Part shown: piece after piece, positions 8,814 through 16,815 of the stretch | Position numbering within the stretch: the first letter of the stretch is position 1 | How the letters are laid out: each line of letters begins with the position of its first letter | Origin: Anaerolineae bacterium | Lineage (GTDB): Bacteria > Chloroflexota > Anaerolineae > Aggregatilineales > Phototrophicaceae | Direction of reading: 5' to 3' | Assembly: GCA_022820665.1 (NCBI GenBank) | Contig: JAJEFB010000045.1 | Span: 94,392-158,391, forward strand | Length of the DNA stretch: 64,000 nucleotides | Program-made: the position numbers and the translations under genes | The notes under the pieces: model-generated | What the model was told of the DNA's origin: nothing | Database searches by the model: none | Seen by the model: the letters and a program-made list of their open reading frames with translations, nothing else

Positions 8814-9959
8814 ATGAGCGAAAGTTTTGATGTCATTATCATTGGCGCCGGCGCGATGGGCAGCGCGGCCGCCTATTACTTCAGCAAGAGGAAGCAGCGG
8901 GTACTCCTGCTCGAACAATTTGAGCTTGATCATAGGCGAGGCAGTTCTTATGGCTATTCGCGCATCATTCGTTATTCCTATGACTATCCAGAGTACGTCG
9001 AGCTGGCAAAAGATACATTTCCGCTGTGGTTCGCTGTGGAAGACAGCTTGGGCGAGCAACTCTACGTGAAGACGGGCGGTATCGATTTCGGTCCCGCTGA
9101 CGATGAGATGCTCCGAGCAACTATTGAGGCTGTACAGTCGGGTATGATTGAGCATGAACTTTTATCCGTTGAAGAAGCTCACAGGCGCTTTCCGCAGTAT
9201 CGTTTTGGGGAGGGCTTTCGGGTCCTCTACCAACCGGATACCGGTTTCGTCAAAGCCTCAAGCGCCGTGAAGGGACATATTAAGCTCGCCCGGCAGAACG
9301 GCGCAGTGCTCAAAGACAACACTGTCGTCACGGACCTGTCGATTAACCGGGACAGCGTCGAAGTCGCCACCAACGCCGGCGACTATTCGGCAGGAAAGCT
9401 GGTCGTCACGGCAGGTTCCTGGGCGCGATCGCTTCTTTTGGAAACCGGACTCGACCTGCCGCTCACAGTTCTACGCTGCCAATTGAACTTTATGTCGACC
9501 TCACATTCCAGCCTATATGGGTTCGACACGTGCCCGGTCTGGATTGCGCATGTGAGCAACTTGTTTCCCGAAACGCTTTACGGCATACCCTCGCATGCGG
9601 ATTCCGGTTTCAAAGTCGCCTTTCATGGTGGCGCGCCTCATAGTCACCCTTCCGAAATCGATTACAATCCTGATCCGGAAAATGTTGAGGGCGTCCGAGA
9701 GTTCATGCGATCCCATATCCCCGGACTTGCCGAGGCGCCAGTGAGAGAGAGCCGCATCTGCCTTTACACGCAAACGCCGGACGAGCACTTCATTGTGGAC
9801 AGGCATCCGCAACATGCTCATGTCGTGATTGGCGCGGGTTTCAGCGGTCATGGATTCAAATTCAGCACCATCGTCGGAAAAATGCTCAGCGATCTGGCGC
9901 TCGATGGCGCGACGCCTCATAATGATCGGCTCTTCAAAATCAATCGTTTTTCAGCTTAA
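8814..9959 (+). CDS. FAD-dependent amine oxidase of the sarcosine / N-methyl-L-tryptophan oxidase family
   Basis: A protein of 381 aa with the N-terminal dinucleotide fold VIIIGAGAMGSAAAYY, the family block GSSYGYSRIIRYSY and the substrate/FAD region near the C-terminus (GAGFSGHGFKFS). A Cys in SRICLYTQTPDEHF sits where monomeric sarcosine oxidases carry the covalent 8-alpha-cysteinyl FAD, so covalent flavin is likely. Such enzymes oxidise secondary N-methyl amino acids to the amino acid, formaldehyde and H2O2. Which substrate is used here cannot be told. The last 20 nt overlap the convergent GNAT gene. Confidence 0.87.
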   Translation: MSESFDVIIIGAGAMGSAAAYYFSKRKQRVLLLEQFELDHRRGSSYGYSRIIRYSYDYPEYVELAKDTFPLWFAVEDSLGEQLYVKTGGIDFGPADDEMLRATIEAVQSGMIEHELLSVEEAHRRFPQYRFGEGFRVLYQPDTGFVKASSAVKGHIKLARQNGAVLKDNTVVTDLSINRDSVEVATNAGDYSAGKLVVTAGSWARSLLLETGLDLPLTVLRCQLNFMSTSHSSLYGFDTCPVWIAHVSNLFPETLYGIPSHADSGFKVAFHGGAPHSHPSEIDYNPDPENVEGVREFMRSHIPGLAEAPVRESRICLYTQTPDEHFIVDRHPQHAHVVIGAGFSGHGFKFSTIVGKMLSDLALDGATPHNDRLFKINRFSA

Positions 9960-10629
9960 ACGTCCACCAATTGTAAGTTCCGATTGCTTGGAATCCCTTG
10001 TCAGCCAGAAGCTGAACCGGGGCGCGATCACTTTGCGCCACCAGCGCGCCGACCCTTTGCAATTGTTGGGTGGCCGCGACCGACAGCGCCCGCACTATGC
10101 CGGCCCGACTTAAGCGGCCCTCGATCCAGATACCGCTGTAGGCAAGCGTCTCCACCGGCACGAGGTGGGTCCCTTCGATGTCTAAAGGACCATTCCATCC
10201 AGGCTCGGGCGACGTAACATACAGATCATAGCGTCGTTCGGAGATCGCGAATCCGGAGGAGTCGCAGAGGCGGCGCATGACGAGATTCTCGCTTCTGACT
10301 AAGGCGCGTATTATTGACACGTCGAGCTCCCGCGCGAGCAAAAGGCTTTCGGCAATCAGCCGGCGGCCGATGCCCATGCCTTGCGCCTTCGGGTCGACAG
10401 CCAGTAGATCCAACTCAAGGCGTTGGTCTCCCGTCTCTGAGACAGTTATAAAGTTGTCCGCAAAGGCACGGATTTCCTGGGCGTCCAGCGCAACGAACGA
10501 GCAGTCTCGACCCGACTTCAACAGCCCCCCGATTCGATCGCGATCGAAGGGTTCGCCAAAAGTTTTTTCCGCGATAACGGCAATCGCCGAGGCATCCGAG
10601 GGGGACGGTCGACGGACGCTAACGCTCAT
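9940..10629 (-). CDS. GNAT-family acetyltransferase
   Basis: A protein of 229 aa. An N-terminal GNAT domain covers roughly residues 4-140, with the acetyl-CoA motif VDPKAQGMGIGRRLI (~88-102) and the following helix. The C-terminal ~80 residues look like a second, degenerate acyltransferase half ending in FKLKND. The substrate is unknown. It overlaps the 3' end of the oxidase gene by 20 nt in convergent orientation. It is divergent from the MFS/spermidine-synthase-like gene, with 69 bp between the starts. Confidence 0.8.
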   Translation of the reverse strand: MSVSVRRPSPSDASAIAVIAEKTFGEPFDRDRIGGLLKSGRDCSFVALDAQEIRAFADNFITVSETGDQRLELDLLAVDPKAQGMGIGRRLIAESLLLARELDVSIIRALVRSENLVMRRLCDSSGFAISERRYDLYVTSPEPGWNGPLDIEGTHLVPVETLAYSGIWIEGRLSRAGIVRALSVAATQQLQRVGALVAQSDRAPVQLLADKGFQAIGTYNWWTFKLKND

Positions 10630-10698
10630 TGATTTTTCCTGGACCCAAGAACATAATGAAGGCGCATCTGTCTTGGATTCCCGGAAACAGTTTTGAGC

Positions 10699-12378
10699 AT
10701 GTCATCGCCTGGCAAGAGCCGCTCGGCGGCAACGGAAATGCCTGCCGAGCGCGCGCAAATTGACAAACCTGTTCGTCGCATGAGCGGATCAGCTTACCAG
10801 AACAGGTACTTGTACATTATCGCCTTTGTCAGCGGAATGACTACCCTCGCCATTGAATTATCAGCCTCCCGCTTGCTAGGCAACGTTTTTGGCAACAGCA
10901 ATCTGGTCTGGGCAAATGTTATCGGACTGATGTTGCTCTATCTGACTGTCGGGTACTTCGTCGGCGGCCGTCTGGCGGACAGATGGCCTCGCATCGCTGT
11001 CTTGCTGCAGATCATCATCTGGGCAGCCTTCCTCTGCGCCTTGATTCCCATCATTGCCAGACCTGTTGTCACCCAGGCCGCTCAAGCGGTCTTCGGCGCG
11101 GACGCGGCGCTGGCTCTGGGATCTTTCCTCTCGGTGCTCGTTCTTTTTTCGATCCCGGTTACGATGCTGGGCACGGTATCGCCATTCGTGATTCGACTGT
11201 CGGTTCAACGGATCGAAGAGTCCGGCAAAATCGCCGGGCAGATTTATGCCATCAGTACTTTGGGAAGCCTCCTGGGAACCTTCTTCCCGGTACTGTGGAT
11301 CATTCCAGAACTGGGCACGACGCGCACCTTTCTGCTCTTCGCCGGCATCTTGTATTTGGTCGCTTTGCTTGGTCTCTTCGCGGTCAATCGCCGGCCGGCG
11401 CTGGCTTATCTGTCCATGCCGCTCATCATCGCATTGCTGGCGCACTTCCTGCTCCAGGGACCATTACGACCACCCGCCGCTAACGCCGCTCTCAGATACG
11501 AGAAAGAGAGCGCGTACAACTACATCCAGGTGCAAGAAGACAGCGATGGCTATCGCTATCTGTATCTGAACGAAGGTCAAGGCATCCATAGCAAATGGCA
11601 CGAAACCGAAATCCTCTATGGCGGAACCTGGGACTTTTTCTTGGTCGGCTCGTACTTGAATCAACCACCCTTTCGCGCCGATCAGGTGACATCACTGCTG
11701 CTGATTGGCTTGGCTGCGGGTACTATCCCCCGGCAATACACCGCGATCTACGGCGACATACCGATTGACGGCATTGAAATTGATCCGGCTATTGTCGAGG
11801 CTGGCGCGGCGTATTTTGATATGAACGCGGCTTCCCTTCCCAACCTGACCGCATATACAGGCGATGGACGATATCTGCTCAATCAAATGGATCGCAGCTA
11901 CAGCGTTATCGGCATTGACGCCTATCGTCCGCCCTATATTCCCTGGCACCTCACGACGGTTGAATTCTTCCTGGAAGCGAAAGCGCGCCTGTCTCAAAAC
12001 GGCGTTGTCATCATCAATGTGGGCCGCACCGATACGGACCGGCGCCTGGTTGACGCGCTCGCCAATACCATGTCGCTGGTTTTCCCGAGGGTACATGCGC
12101 TGGATGTACCGGCATCTTTCAACACTATCCTCGTCGGGACTGTCGACTCATCCAGCGCCTCCAACTTGCGTCAAAACCTGGGATATCGGATCGACAGTGT
12201 TGATCCGATTTTATACGAAGTGATGGAACTGGCTGCGGCTTCCTTGGTTCCTCTCGGCGAAAGCGACATTGTCTTCACGGATGACCGAGCGCCGGTGGAA
12301 ACGCTGATCGATTCAATCGTCCTTGACTTTCTCTTGTCCGGTCGGGCTGAAGAATTCCGACAAACCGATGAATCATAG
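10699..12378 (+). CDS. membrane protein with spermidine-synthase-like C-terminal domain (MFS/SpeE-like fusion)
   Basis: A protein of 559 aa. Residues ~35-260 form about seven or more membrane helices, starting with IIAFVSGMTTLAIELSASRLLG, typical of the 'fused MFS/spermidine synthase' group. Residues ~270-520 form a Rossmann methyltransferase-like domain: LLIGLAAGT, DGIEIDPAIVE, TGDGRYLL and IGIDAYRPP correspond to the nucleotide-binding blocks of polyamine synthases. Real aminopropyl transfer is unproven for this group. The ATG at 10699 is preferred to the TTG at 10693. It overlaps the next gene by 11 nt, implying translational coupling. Confidence 0.82.
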   Translation: MSSPGKSRSAATEMPAERAQIDKPVRRMSGSAYQNRYLYIIAFVSGMTTLAIELSASRLLGNVFGNSNLVWANVIGLMLLYLTVGYFVGGRLADRWPRIAVLLQIIIWAAFLCALIPIIARPVVTQAAQAVFGADAALALGSFLSVLVLFSIPVTMLGTVSPFVIRLSVQRIEESGKIAGQIYAISTLGSLLGTFFPVLWIIPELGTTRTFLLFAGILYLVALLGLFAVNRRPALAYLSMPLIIALLAHFLLQGPLRPPAANAALRYEKESAYNYIQVQEDSDGYRYLYLNEGQGIHSKWHETEILYGGTWDFFLVGSYLNQPPFRADQVTSLLLIGLAAGTIPRQYTAIYGDIPIDGIEIDPAIVEAGAAYFDMNAASLPNLTAYTGDGRYLLNQMDRSYSVIGIDAYRPPYIPWHLTTVEFFLEAKARLSQNGVVIINVGRTDTDRRLVDALANTMSLVFPRVHALDVPASFNTILVGTVDSSSASNLRQNLGYRIDSVDPILYEVMELAAASLVPLGESDIVFTDDRAPVETLIDSIVLDFLLSGRAEEFRQTDES

Positions 12379-13081
12379 CGCCAGAATCGCCCGTCTATTG
12401 ATCGTCGGCGCTGCGCTCGCCTTTCCGACACTTCTGTTGCTGGCGGCGCTGCGTCTAGTGCTTTCCCATGAGTTTCTGCGATACGAATACACGCGCCCGG
12501 GATTCCCGGCTGATCCCTACGGTTTGACCACAGAGGATCGTCTTGCCTTGGGCTTCTACGCCATCGACTACCTTCTGAATGGCGAGAAAATCGAATTCCT
12601 GGGCTCATTGACATTGGCTGCTGATCAATGCCTGAGCGGGTACGAAAATGAAGACGCTTGTCCCATGTTTTCCCAAGCTGCGCTTGGCCACATGGAAGAT
12701 GTCAAATATGTCACGAACTTGAGTTTTGCTTTCGGATTGGGCTTAGCCATTGCTGCCTGCGCAGCAGTAATCCTGACCAGGCGCTCCGGGACCTACCGCC
12801 GAGCCATCCTGCGCGGCTTGCATCTGGGCAGCATGCTGACGCTGGCAGCGCTGTCGTCGCTCGCTGTCATAGCCGGGACCGTCTGGGACAGAGCCTTTGA
12901 TGCCTTCCATGAGTTGTTCTTCGCCGCTGGCACCTGGCGATTTCCTTTCTCCGACACCTTGATACGTCTCTATCCTGAACGCCTGTTCGTTGATGCCGCC
13001 ATTGCCATCATCGCGCTTTTGGCTTTGCCTTGCCTGCTTGTGCTGTTTCTGCATGCCCGAACCAGCAACAGGCAGAAATGA
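12368..13081 (+). CDS. DUF1461 (TIGR01906-like) integral membrane protein
   Basis: A protein of 237 aa. Four hydrophobic segments are visible (near the N-terminus, ~115-135, ~155-180 and ~205-230). An extracytoplasmic loop lies between helices 1 and 2. The block FHELFFAAGTWRFPFSDTLI followed by RLYPE is the recognisable DUF1461 signature. Function unknown. The start is taken at the ATG at 12368 inside the end of the upstream gene rather than 12323. The overlap suggests coupled translation and a shared task with the SpeE-like membrane protein. Confidence 0.78.
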   Translation: MNHSARIARLLIVGAALAFPTLLLLAALRLVLSHEFLRYEYTRPGFPADPYGLTTEDRLALGFYAIDYLLNGEKIEFLGSLTLAADQCLSGYENEDACPMFSQAALGHMEDVKYVTNLSFAFGLGLAIAACAAVILTRRSGTYRRAILRGLHLGSMLTLAALSSLAVIAGTVWDRAFDAFHELFFAAGTWRFPFSDTLIRLYPERLFVDAAIAIIALLALPCLLVLFLHARTSNRQK

Positions 13082-13494
13082 AAGACTTCTCACGCCTTCA
13101 AGGTGTCGCCCTATCACCATGTCTTCGCTTCTCTCGAAGCAGATAGCGCTGTGAATTCAGCACGAGGGCGCATCTGCCAATCATTTTACGTTTCAGGTAT
13201 TGCATCCTTTTCGCTTGAAATACTTTTTACATTTTTCGATATGAAATCCTTAACCCAAAATACGAACTACGTTGGTAGGGGCGACTCGGTGAGTCGCCCG
13301 ATACCTTTAAGTTTCTACTCGTCGAGCGCTCCATCGGATCGCTCCTATCGGCTGTCAGGTGCTCGCCGTGCTTTATTTCAGCCGAATTCGATACACTATC
13401 ACGTTTCAGCATGTCAAAAACAACGAGCATATACTAAGCTATTGCAGTTATGTACGCCGACAATTGATTGCGAAGAATAAAGGGAGAATAGACG
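13082..13494. other. non-coding gap before gap, with one hairpin repeat
   Basis: A 413-bp stretch with no convincing gene. It contains a 9-bp-stem, 3-nt-loop hairpin at 13279-13299. A TATACT at 13430-13435, without a well-spaced -35, is the only promoter candidate I see for the glycolytic genes. Small ORFs here have no SD and no recognisable content. Confidence 0.6.
13279..13299. repeat. palindromic hairpin (GGGCGACTC / GAGTCGCCC)
   Basis: A perfect inverted repeat of 9 bp with loop GGT. It has the same geometry (9-bp stem, 3-nt loop, GGGC...GCCC ends) as both half-palindromes of the REPIN-like elements at 56858 and 63891, and a related stem at 33260. There is no U tract, so it is unlikely to be a terminator. 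Confidence 0.75.
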
Positions 13495-14502
13495 ATGGCA
13501 GTGCGAGTTGGAATCAATGGATTCGGGCGCATTGGGCGGCAGGTGCTAAAAGCCATGCTGGAACGTTACCCCAATGATATAGACATTGCAGCCTTTAACG
13601 ACCTTGGTGATTTGAACACGATGGCGCACTTGTTTCGCTATGATTCGAATTACGGTGTATACGAAGGGACTGTCGAGGCGGCCGACGACGCGCTCATTGT
13701 CGATGGCAACCGCATCGCCGCCCTTTCCGAACGAGATCCGGCTCAACTGCCCTGGGGCGATCTGGGCGTTGACATCGTAATTGAAAGTACCGGCATTTTC
13801 CGCGACCGAGCCAGCGCCTCCAAACATCTTCAAGCTGGGGCGAAAAAGGTCATCATATCGGCGCCAGCCAAGGGAGAGGACATCACGATCGTCCTTGGCG
13901 TCAACCAGGATCAATACGATCCCGCCCAGCACAGCGTCTTGTCCAACGCCTCCTGCACAACCAATTGCCTGGCGCCCCCCGCCAAAGTCGTCAACGATGT
14001 CTTTGGCATCAGGCAGGGCTTCATGACCACAATTCACAGTTATACTACTGATCAGCGGATCCTCGATTTGCCGCATAGCGACCTGCGCCGCGCCCGGGCA
14101 GCCGCTGTCAATATGATACCGACCAGTACCGGCGCCGCGCAGGCGGTGGCTCTGGTCATACCCGAATTGAAAGGCAAATTCGACGGTATGGCGGTGCGCG
14201 TGCCTACGCCTACCGGATCTTTGGTCGATTTCGTCGCCACAGTTGAGAATACGCCAAGCAAGGAAGCATTGATCGACGCCTTTGAAGAGGCGGCGGCCGG
14301 ACCCATGAATGGCTATCTGGATGTATCGCACGAACCCTTGGTCTCGACGGATTACATCGGCAATCCGCATTCCAGCGTCATCGACGCGCTCTCAACCGAT
14401 GTCGCGGGCGACCTGGTGAAGGTCATCACCTGGTATGACAACGAATGGGGATATTCCTGCCGAACGGCCGATCTGGCAAAATTTGTCGGCGATCGCCTGT
14501 AG
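13495..14502 (+). CDS. gap: glyceraldehyde-3-phosphate dehydrogenase, type I
   Basis: A protein of 335 aa for the NAD(P)-dependent oxidative phosphorylation of glyceraldehyde 3-phosphate. It opens with [18 protein letters not shown], has the catalytic Cys in [12 protein letters not shown] (about residue 153) and the catalytic-region His in [10 protein letters not shown]. The end [15 protein letters not shown] is standard. Length matches the family. AGGGAGA 7 nt upstream supports the ATG. It heads a gap-pgk-tpiA series, though a repeat-filled 253-bp spacer separates it from pgk. Confidence 0.97.
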   Translation: MAVRVGINGFGRIGRQVLKAMLERYPNDIDIAAFNDLGDLNTMAHLFRYDSNYGVYEGTVEAADDALIVDGNRIAALSERDPAQLPWGDLGVDIVIESTGIFRDRASASKHLQAGAKKVIISAPAKGEDITIVLGVNQDQYDPAQHSVLSNASCTTNCLAPPAKVVNDVFGIRQGFMTTIHSYTTDQRILDLPHSDLRRARAAAVNMIPTSTGAAQAVALVIPELKGKFDGMAVRVPTPTGSLVDFVATVENTPSKEALIDAFEEAAAGPMNGYLDVSHEPLVSTDYIGNPHSSVIDALSTDVAGDLVKVITWYDNEWGYSCRTADLAKFVGDRL

Positions 14503-14540
14503 AAGTAGTTCCAACTAAGTAATGAGAAATTCGCGCCAGT

Positions 14541-14609
14541 CTACCCCATCCCTCACCCCCTTCCCGAAGGTCAGTGTCTACGCGACCCGAAGCATCAGGG
14601 AAGGGGAGT
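14541..14609 (-). repeat. G-rich intergenic hairpin repeat with inserted 19-nt module
   Basis: Read on the minus strand this matches the repeat at 58562: CTCCCCTTCCCTGATGCTTC is shared almost perfectly, and both end in GATGGGGTAG. A CCCTTCCC / GGGAAGGG stem is interrupted, relative to a simple hairpin, by GGTCAGTGTCTACGCGACC (plus strand 14569-14587), flanked by a CGAA direct repeat. The same 19-mer with one change occurs at 33272. Confidence 0.65.
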
Positions 14610-14627
14610 TCGCACGACGCGAGCAAG

Positions 14628-14652
14628 TCTCCCCCATTGCTAATGGGGGAGA
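14628..14652. repeat. perfect 11-bp hairpin in the gap-pgk spacer
   Basis: TCTCCCCCATT, loop GCT, AATGGGGGAGA. It belongs to the same G-rich family as the perfect hairpin in the repeat at 49218. No run of T follows immediately, so a terminator role is doubtful. Confidence 0.6.
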
Positions 14653-14709
14653 TTTAGAGGGGGTTAAATTCGCATGGCTAACTTGGTTCTATTGAGAAGG
14701 GCGCGCAGA

Positions 14710-14734
14710 GCGAGGCGAATCACCTCGCCTTTTT
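14710..14734 (+). terminator. possible intrinsic terminator or attenuator just upstream of pgk
   Basis: AGGCGA-ATCACC-TCGCCT followed directly by TTTT. The stem is short (6 bp, up to 7 with wobble). It ends about 20 nt before the pgk start, so any read-through from gap must pass it. Confidence 0.4.
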
Positions 14735-14755
14735 GCATCTTGCGGGAGCATGTCA

Positions 14756-15943
14756 ATGAATAAGATGACAGTCCGAGATCTATCATTTGCCGAAAAACGG
14801 GTCTTGCTGCGGGTTGACTTCAATGTGCCGCTGGAGGGACCGACTGTCGTGGACGATACCCGCATTCGGGCGGCAGTCCCAACGATTGAATTCATTCTCG
14901 AGCAGCAGCCGCGCTCGCTGATCTTGATGTCGCATTTGGGGCGCCCAAAGGGCAGGCGCAAACCGGAACTCTCTTTGGCGCCTGTGGCGCCGGTACTGGA
15001 GAAGTATCTGGACCTGGACGTTGCCTTTTCCGATGATTGCATCGGCGAGGGACCAGAGACCATGATAGAGGCTTTACCGCGCTCCGGCGTCATTCTCTTG
15101 GAAAATACGCGCTTTCACGCGGGCGAAACCAAAAACGATCGGGACTTTGCCCGCCAATTGGCGAGGCATGGCGATATCTTTGTCAACGATGCCTTTGGAA
15201 CCGCGCATCGCGCCCACGCCTCGAACGTTGGACTGTCCGAAACCATGACAGCCGTTGCGGGCTTGCTGCTGGAAAAAGAGATCGATTATCTATCCACAAC
15301 GATTGAAGATCCAAAGCGTCCCTTTGTCGCGATTCTGGGTGGCGCCAAAGTATCCGGGAAGATCGACGTTATCGAAGCGCTCCTGAACAAAGTGGACAAG
15401 CTCTTGGTTGGCGGCGGGATGGCAAATACATTTTTCGCCGCGCAAGGGCGGGATATGGCTGATTCGCTAGTCGAATTCGAGGCGCTTGACATCGCGCGGG
15501 ACTTACTGGCGCAAGCCCGCGACAAGCTGCTGCTGCCGATTGATCAGCGCATCGCCGACGCCTTCGACAACGGAGCAAGACAGCGTATACTGGAGGCTGC
15601 CGCAGACCTGCCTTCGGGCTGGCAGTCGCTCGACATCGGACCAGCCACCATTGACCTCTACGCGCGCGAACTTGGCGGCGCGAGAACGATCGTTTGGAAT
15701 GGACCCATGGGCGTCTTTGAAATGCCCGCCTTCGCCGCGGGCACTTTCGGCATTGCCGAGGCTCTGGCGAAGGAGACCGCAAATGGCGCGACCACGATCG
15801 TGGGCGGTGGCGATTCCGCCGCCGCAGTGGAACAAGCGCGCCTTGCCGATCAGATTTCGCACATATCTACCGGCGGTGGCGCCAGCCTGGAGCTGCTGGA
15901 AGGCAAGACCTTGCCCGGGCTTGCCGCGCTGGCGGATCGCTGA
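14756..15943 (+). CDS. pgk: phosphoglycerate kinase
   Basis: A protein of 395 aa that transfers phosphate between 1,3-bisphosphoglycerate and ADP. It has the N-terminal substrate region [12 protein letters not shown], the SHLGRPKG arginine/histidine block, the Lys-containing [10 protein letters not shown] segment and the C-terminal nucleotide loop [13 protein letters not shown]. The ATG at 14756 is preferred to 14750 because GGGAG is then 7 nt away. tpiA follows after 79 nt. Confidence 0.96.
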   Translation: MNKMTVRDLSFAEKRVLLRVDFNVPLEGPTVVDDTRIRAAVPTIEFILEQQPRSLILMSHLGRPKGRRKPELSLAPVAPVLEKYLDLDVAFSDDCIGEGPETMIEALPRSGVILLENTRFHAGETKNDRDFARQLARHGDIFVNDAFGTAHRAHASNVGLSETMTAVAGLLLEKEIDYLSTTIEDPKRPFVAILGGAKVSGKIDVIEALLNKVDKLLVGGGMANTFFAAQGRDMADSLVEFEALDIARDLLAQARDKLLLPIDQRIADAFDNGARQRILEAAADLPSGWQSLDIGPATIDLYARELGGARTIVWNGPMGVFEMPAFAAGTFGIAEALAKETANGATTIVGGGDSAAAVEQARLADQISHISTGGGASLELLEGKTLPGLAALADR

Positions 15944-16022
15944 GTATTCGGCCGGAATAGGCTCATGATCGGCTAGCGACAGCATTCACATTTGCTACAA
16001 TCGACGATGAAAGGAATTGACG

Positions 16023-16796
16023 ATGACAAGAACGCCAATCGTTGCCGGCAACTGGAAGATGAACAAAACACCCCCCGAATCGCTGCAATTTGTCAGGGAT
16101 TTGCTGCCTAAGATCGAGTCTTTCGGAAACATAGAAAAGGTAGTGGCGCCGACTTATCTTTCCTTGACGGCAGTTGCCGGCGCGCTTCAAGGCAGTTCCG
16201 TAAAGGTGGCTGCGCAGAACGGGCATTGGGAAGCGAGCGGCGCCTATACCTCGGAGGTATCGGCCGCCATGCTCCGCGATTACGTGAGCTACGTCATCGT
16301 GGGCCACTCCGAAACTCGCGCCAATCTGAAGGAAACGGATGCGTCTGTCAACCGGAAAGCGAAAGCGGTTTTAGCTAGCGGCTTGGGCGCGATCATCGCC
16401 GTCGGCGAAAGCCTGGAACAGAACGAGGCCGGACAGACCGAGTCCTTCGTCAGCGGACAAGTGCGAGCGGCATTGGATGCTGTGCCCGCGGCGGACATGG
16501 CGAGGGTTGTCATTGCCTATGAACCGATTTGGGCGATTGGGACCGGCAGAAGCGCCAGCGGCGAGCTCGCCAATGCCATAATCGCATCCGCCGTGCGCGA
16601 CAGCATCAAGGACATGTACGGGGGGGCGGTAGCGGAAGCGACGCGGATCCAATACGGCGGCAGCGTCAAACCGTCGAATATGGCTGAGTTCATGTCGCAA
16701 CCCGATATCGATGGCGCCTTGGTTGGCGGCGCTTCGCTTGACGTGAATGATTTCGCCTCGCTCATCGAAATTGCTTCCAGGGTGAAAGGATCCTAA
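16023..16796 (+). CDS. tpiA: triosephosphate isomerase
   Basis: A protein of 257 aa that interconverts dihydroxyacetone phosphate and glyceraldehyde 3-phosphate. Lys in GNWKMNK, His in VGHSETR and catalytic Glu in AYEPIWAIGTG are all present. The phosphate-binding end YGGSVKPSN and LVGGASL are intact. The first block reads GHSETR instead of the usual GHSERR, a mild variation. The ATG at 16023 is chosen (AAAGGA 8 nt upstream) over a TTG two codons earlier. Confidence 0.96.
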   Translation: MTRTPIVAGNWKMNKTPPESLQFVRDLLPKIESFGNIEKVVAPTYLSLTAVAGALQGSSVKVAAQNGHWEASGAYTSEVSAAMLRDYVSYVIVGHSETRANLKETDASVNRKAKAVLASGLGAIIAVGESLEQNEAGQTESFVSGQVRAALDAVPAADMARVVIAYEPIWAIGTGRSASGELANAIIASAVRDSIKDMYGGAVAEATRIQYGGSVKPSNMAEFMSQPDIDGALVGGASLDVNDFASLIEIASRVKGS

Positions 16797-16815
16797 TCTG
16801 GGCGCGCTGGATCTA

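Noticed and set aside
13279-13299. Hairpin as an intrinsic terminator after the DUF1461 gene
   Set aside because: No U tract follows and it is about 200 nt from the stop; its geometry matches the REPIN half-palindromes instead.
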